Below, one piece after another: positions 7,271-10,000 of a stretch of DNA of 10,000 nt (position 1 is the first letter of the stretch; each line of letters begins with the position of its first letter). The notes under the pieces were generated by a model, which worked only from the letters and a program-made list of their open reading frames with translations, was not told the origin of the DNA and made no database searches. This DNA is from Asticcacaulis sp. (GTDB lineage: Bacteria > Pseudomonadota > Alphaproteobacteria > Caulobacterales > Caulobacteraceae), in contig NZ_JAIWNX010000082.1 of NCBI RefSeq assembly GCF_020217185.1, positions 1 through 10,000 on the forward strand. Direction: 5' to 3'. The translations under genes and the position numbers were made by a program.

Positions 7271-7705
7271 ATGGGCGCTAAGCTCGGTGGCGGCGGCGGT
7301 TCTCGCTATAACGTCGAACAGAATTCCGAAATCAACGTCACGCCGTTCGTTGACATCATGCTCGTGCTGCTGATCATCTTCATGGTGTCCGCGCCGATGG
7401 CCACCGTGTCGATCAAGCTCGACATGCCGCCCCCGATTCCTTCCAACACGCCGAAGGACGATAAAGAGCCGACCTTTATTTCGATCCAAGGGCCGGACGA
7501 CATCTATATCGGTCCTAAGAAGACCTCGCTCGCCACCCTGCCGGCCGACCTGGCCGTGGCGCTGAACTCGGCCAACCCCACCGAAGAACGCGTTCTGGTG
7601 CGTGGTGATGCCGACATCGAATACAACGACTTCATGTCGGTGCTGAACACGCTTCAGGACAATGGCTACTTCAAGGTCGCTCTGATCAACGAAGACCTGT
7701 CGTAA
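7271..7705 (+). CDS. exbD: ExbD/TolR-family biopolymer transport protein
   Basis: The 144-residue inner-membrane protein has the ExbD layout: a short cytoplasmic Gly-rich N-terminus (MGAKLGGGGGSRY), the signature EINVTPFVDIMLVLLIIFMV (20-39) with one membrane helix carrying the essential proton-path Asp28, and a periplasmic domain from about 45 ending VALINEDLS. With ExbB (MotA/TolQ family) and TonB it couples proton motive force to outer-membrane uptake of iron complexes, vitamins or carbohydrates. In Caulobacteraceae such systems serve many TonB-dependent receptors. The start has GGGAG seven bases upstream. No exbB, tonB or second exbD is adjacent. The gene appears monocistronic, between a candidate promoter and a strong terminator, so its partner must be encoded elsewhere. 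TolR is the alternative; the lack of tolQ nearby favours ExbD but does not prove it. Confidence 0.9.
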   Translation: MGAKLGGGGGSRYNVEQNSEINVTPFVDIMLVLLIIFMVSAPMATVSIKLDMPPPIPSNTPKDDKEPTFISIQGPDDIYIGPKKTSLATLPADLAVALNSANPTEERVLVRGDADIEYNDFMSVLNTLQDNGYFKVALINEDLS

Positions 7706-7730
7706 GCGACAGCGCCGAAACGATCCCCTG

Positions 7731-7768
7731 ACACGCCGGAAGTCCGCTTCCGGCGTGTTTTGCGTTTT
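7731..7768 (+). terminator. Strong Rho-independent terminator after exbD
   Basis: A perfect 12-base stem, ACACGCCGGAAG (7731-7742) with CTTCCGGCGTGT (7747-7758), closes a TCCG tetraloop. It is followed by TTTTGCGTTTT-type T-rich sequence to about 7768 and begins 25 bases after the exbD stop. It should separate exbD from the next gene. Confidence 0.9.
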
Positions 7769-7784
7769 CCTCCTCCCCCCGACC

Positions 7785-7806
7785 CTCTCCCCACAAACGG
7801 GGAGAG
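7785..7806. repeat. Inverted repeat supplying part of the rluD ribosome site
   Basis: CTCTCCCC (7785-7792) and GGGGAGAG (7799-7806) are perfect arms around ACAAAC. The following bases complete GGAGAGAAGG just before the ATG at 7816. Similar C-rich/G-rich palindromes are, from memory, common between genes in Caulobacterales. Formation of the stem would partly hide the ribosome site. Confidence 0.6.
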
Positions 7807-7815
7807 AAGGCATTC

Positions 7816-8820
7816 ATGACCTCTGACGACGACATTGATGACGATCTGCCGCTGGCCAGCGATGGCGAGACGCACGACCTTGTGCTGACCGCGGAGATGG
7901 CCGGCGACAGGCTTGATCGCGCGCTGCTGCCGCTGCTGCCCGATCTGTCGCGCGCCCGTCTTCAGGCCCTGATCAGCGACGGTCATCTGAGCCACGACGG
8001 CCAGCCCCTCTCCGATGGCAAGCACAAGGCCAGGGCAGGCCTCTACCGCCTGTTCGTCCCCGCCCCCGTCTCGGCGATTCCCGAAGCGCAGAACCTGCCG
8101 CTGGAGGTGCTGTACGAGGACGCCCACCTGATCGTGGTCAACAAGCCCGCCGGCATGGCCGCCCACCCGGCCCCCGGCACGCCGGATGGGACTCTGGTCA
8201 ATGCCCTGCTGTTCCACTGCGGGGAATCGCTGTCGGGCATAGGTGGCGTCCTGCGCCCCGGCATCGTCCATCGCCTCGACAAGGACACCTCCGGCGTCAT
8301 GGTGGCGGCCAAGTCCGACGCCGCCCATCGCGGTCTGAGCGACCTCTTTTCGCGCCACGATATCGACCGCGCCTATGAGGCATTGGTGCGCGGCGCACCG
8401 AAAACCGCCTCAGGCACGGTCACCACGCGCATCGGCCGCTCACCCCACGACCGCAAAAAGATGGCCGTGCTGAAAAGCGGCGGGCGCGAAGCCATCACCC
8501 ATTACCGCACACTGGACAGCTTCGGCGGCGACAAACCCGTCGCGGCCCGCGTGCGCTGCACGCTGGAAACCGGACGCACGCATCAAATTCGCGTGCACAT
8601 GGCCTATCTGGGCTGTCCCTGTCTGGGTGATCCGGTCTATGGTTCGGGTGCGCCGCACAAGGCGGTGGCCGAGGCGCTGAAAACCCGGTCTTTTGCGCGT
8701 CAGGCCCTGCACGCCGCGCACCTGGGCTTCGTTCACCCGATCACGGGCGAGCGTCTCGCCTTTGAAGCCCCCCTGCCCGCGGATATGGCAGACCTTCTGA
8801 GCGCTTTGAAATCGCTTTGA
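7816..8820 (+). CDS. rluD: RluA/RluD-family 23S rRNA pseudouridine synthase
   Basis: The 334-residue enzyme isomerises uridines in large-subunit rRNA (RluD acts on helix 69 in E. coli). After an acidic tail (DDDIDDD) there is an S4 RNA-binding domain at about 22-82 (GDRLDRALLPLLPDLSRARLQALISDGHL). The catalytic domain begins near PLEVLYEDAHLIVVNKPAGMAAHP (95-118). Motif II HRLDKDTSG (152-160) carries the nucleophile Asp155, and RTHQIRVHMAYLGCPCLGDPVYG (254-276) is the conserved C-terminal motif. Presence of an S4 domain fits RluD or RluC and not RluA; the exact target uridines are inferred, so the symbol is less sure than the family. The ATG at 7816 has AAGG five bases upstream. It lies directly before rpoH, an arrangement I recall from other alphaproteobacteria including Caulobacter. 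Confidence 0.93.
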   Translation: MTSDDDIDDDLPLASDGETHDLVLTAEMAGDRLDRALLPLLPDLSRARLQALISDGHLSHDGQPLSDGKHKARAGLYRLFVPAPVSAIPEAQNLPLEVLYEDAHLIVVNKPAGMAAHPAPGTPDGTLVNALLFHCGESLSGIGGVLRPGIVHRLDKDTSGVMVAAKSDAAHRGLSDLFSRHDIDRAYEALVRGAPKTASGTVTTRIGRSPHDRKKMAVLKSGGREAITHYRTLDSFGGDKPVAARVRCTLETGRTHQIRVHMAYLGCPCLGDPVYGSGAPHKAVAEALKTRSFARQALHAAHLGFVHPITGERLAFEAPLPADMADLLSALKSL

Positions 8821-8833
8821 TTTTAATTTTGAA

Positions 8834-8873
8834 CCAGTCCGCATAAAATAATTTTTACACTGGGTCTTTTTTT
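8834..8873 (+). terminator. AT-rich rluD-rpoH gap with weak terminator-like hairpin
   Basis: CCAGT (8834-8838) pairs with ACTGG (8859-8863), with an inner AAAAT/ATTTT (8845-8849/8851-8855), followed by seven T (8867-8873). The stem is short and AT-rich, so termination is uncertain. The same tract may hold the rpoH promoter, although no pair of consensus boxes stands out. Confidence 0.35.
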
Positions 8874-8989
8874 CCCCGCCGGAGCACCTACATGGAAAAG
8901 GAAGACAAAAGCCTGTCCTACACGCGCAGCCACCGGCTGTCGTCTCAGGGGGATGCGCCGATGCCGGACACCAATTCAGGATCAAATTC

Positions 8990-9016
8990 CGGACCCTTCG
9001 ACGGGTCCGAAGGGGA
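8990..9016 (+). promoter_or_regulatory. Two alternative hairpins at the rpoH ribosome site
   Basis: Stem A pairs CGGACCC (8990-8996) with GGGTCCG (9003-9009) and leaves AAGGGGA (9010-9016) free. Stem B pairs CCCTTCG (8994-9000) with CGAAGGG (9008-9014) and covers it. Both are perfect seven-base stems and share bases, so only one can form at a time. AAGGGGA sits eight bases before the ATG at 9024. The pairing is visible in sequence; a switch function is inference. Confidence 0.45.
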
Positions 9017-9023
9017 CGCTACC

Positions 9024-9926
9024 ATGAGCACCAGCTCGCTGACCTCGAATGCCCTCAGCATGCCCAATCCGTCCGTGCTGTCGCCGGACGGCGGCCTGAA
9101 CCGCTATCTGTCGGAAATCCGCAAGTTCCCGATGCTGGCCAAGGATGAGGAATTCATGCTGGCCAAGCGCTGGGCCGAACACGCCGACCCCAAGGCGGCG
9201 CATAAGCTCGTCACCTCGCACCTGCGTCTGGTGGCCAAGATCGCCATGGGCTATCGCGGCTATGGCCTGCCGATCGGTGAAGTGATCTCCGAAGGCAATG
9301 TCGGCCTGATGCAGGCGGTCAAGAAGTTTGACCCGGACAAGGGCTTCCGTCTGGCTACCTACGCCATGTGGTGGATCAAGGCCGCCATTCAGGAATACGT
9401 CCTGCGTTCGTGGTCGTTGGTCAAGATGGGCACCACCGCCGCGCAGAAGAAGCTGTTCTTCAACCTGCGCAAGGTGAAGTCGGAAATCAGCGCTCTGGAA
9501 GACGGCGACATGCGCCACGAACAGGTCGCGCAGATCGCCACCAAGCTGGGCGTCTCCGAAGACGACGTGATCAGCATGAACCGCCGCATGTCCTCGCCCG
9601 ACTCGTCGCTCAATGCGCCGCTGCGTGCCTCGGAAGGCGACTCAGAATGGCAGGACTGGCTAGCCGACGACTCGACACCGTCGCAGGAAACCGTGCTGGC
9701 CGACTCCGAAGAGTACAAGCTGCGCATGAGCCTGCTCGAAGAGGCGATGGGCGAACTGAACGAACGCGAACGCGCCATCCTGACGGCGCGTCGTCTTCAG
9801 GAAAACCCGACGACGCTCGAAGACCTGGCCGACCGCTTTGGCGTGTCGCGTGAGCGCGTGCGTCAGATCGAAGTCCGCGCCTTCGAGAAGTTGCAAAAGG
9901 CGATGATGGCCTCGGCCGAGGGGTAG
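9024..9926 (+). CDS. rpoH: RNA polymerase heat-shock sigma factor RpoH (sigma-32)
   Basis: This sigma-70-family factor directs RNA polymerase to heat-shock promoters. From ATG 9024 it has 300 residues, the usual size. Region 2 includes HLRLVAKIAMGYRGYG (66-81), GNVGLMQAVKKFDPDKGFRLATYAMWW (91-117) and AIQEYVLRSWSLVKMG. The RpoH-specific box QKKLFFNLRK (141-150) separates it from RpoD. Region 3 contains SSLNAPL and WQDWLAD. Region 4 ends with the helix-turn-helix TTLEDLADRFGVSRERVRQIEVRAFEKLQK. The frame is open to ATGs at 8892 (344 residues, GGAG seven bases upstream) and 8961, so an N-terminal extension of 44 or 21 low-complexity residues is possible. I prefer 9024 because homologues begin near there and AAGGGGA is well placed. 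Two alternative hairpins overlap that site. It follows the pseudouridine synthase gene after about 70 AT-rich bases plus the leader. Confidence 0.95.
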   Translation: MSTSSLTSNALSMPNPSVLSPDGGLNRYLSEIRKFPMLAKDEEFMLAKRWAEHADPKAAHKLVTSHLRLVAKIAMGYRGYGLPIGEVISEGNVGLMQAVKKFDPDKGFRLATYAMWWIKAAIQEYVLRSWSLVKMGTTAAQKKLFFNLRKVKSEISALEDGDMRHEQVAQIATKLGVSEDDVISMNRRMSSPDSSLNAPLRASEGDSEWQDWLADDSTPSQETVLADSEEYKLRMSLLEEAMGELNERERAILTARRLQENPTTLEDLADRFGVSRERVRQIEVRAFEKLQKAMMASAEG

Positions 9927-9930
9927 ACCA

Positions 9931-9970
9931 GGACGGGCCTTCTCTGCTCAAGAGGTGGCAAAGGCCCGCC
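9931..9970 (+). terminator. Hairpin after rpoH, possible terminator
   Basis: CGGGCCTT (9934-9941) pairs perfectly with AAGGCCCG (9961-9968). An inner CTCT/AGAG (9942-9945/9951-9954) adds to the stem. It begins a few bases after the rpoH stop. No long T-run follows, so I call it possible. The remaining bases to 10000 show nothing recognisable. Confidence 0.55.
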
Positions 9971-10000
9971 TTAGCGCGTAACGCGGCGCACCTGAAGACT

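Noticed and set aside
7169..8358. Minus-strand open frames opposite exbD and rluD (214 and 230 residues)
   Set aside because: They cross the terminator and repeat and lie opposite clear genes; Arg/His/Gly-rich shadows.

Overview
The window looks like a chromosomal housekeeping stretch from an alphaproteobacterium, most likely Caulobacteraceae and perhaps Asticcacaulis. This rests on the GC-rich coding sequence, the strongly Caulobacter-like RpoH, the neighbour order pseudouridine synthase then rpoH, the alphaproteobacterial two-cysteine type of IscU-like scaffold, and G/C-rich palindromic intergenic repeats. The genus is inference from remembered sequences, not a search.

Layout, left to right. 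On the minus strand: the first 158 residues of a family 2 glycosyltransferase running off the left edge, preceded by thrS (threonyl-tRNA synthetase) and, further upstream, yidD (membrane insertion factor). A lone plus-strand lipoprotein gene of unknown family (2940-3638) follows. Its stop codon abuts the stop of the next minus-strand gene. Then comes a minus-strand cluster read as cysS, a SRPBCC-domain gene, then an IscU/NifU-like scaffold gene. cysS and the SRPBCC gene are 3 bases apart. A 167-base hairpin-rich repeat separates the SRPBCC gene from the scaffold gene. Divergent from cysS is folE (GTP cyclohydrolase I). All genes from folE to the right edge are on the plus strand: exbD, an RluD-like 23S rRNA pseudouridine synthase, and rpoH (heat-shock sigma factor), with hairpins after folE, exbD and rpoH.

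Functionally the genes cover aminoacylation (Thr, Cys), Fe-S cluster assembly, folate/pterin synthesis, membrane insertion, proton-motive-force-driven transport, ribosome modification and heat-shock transcription. They do not form one pathway.

I see no mobile element, CRISPR array, tRNA or rRNA, and no convincing novel multi-gene system. The observations most worth a second look are at sub-gene scale: two mutually exclusive hairpins at the Shine-Dalgarno of the likely rpoH start; an AT-rich codon-usage patch inside cysS; a sigma-32-like promoter and a structured leader before folE; a helically phased trio of GATCACG sites before the lipoprotein gene; and repeat hairpins that supply the ribosome binding sites of two genes.
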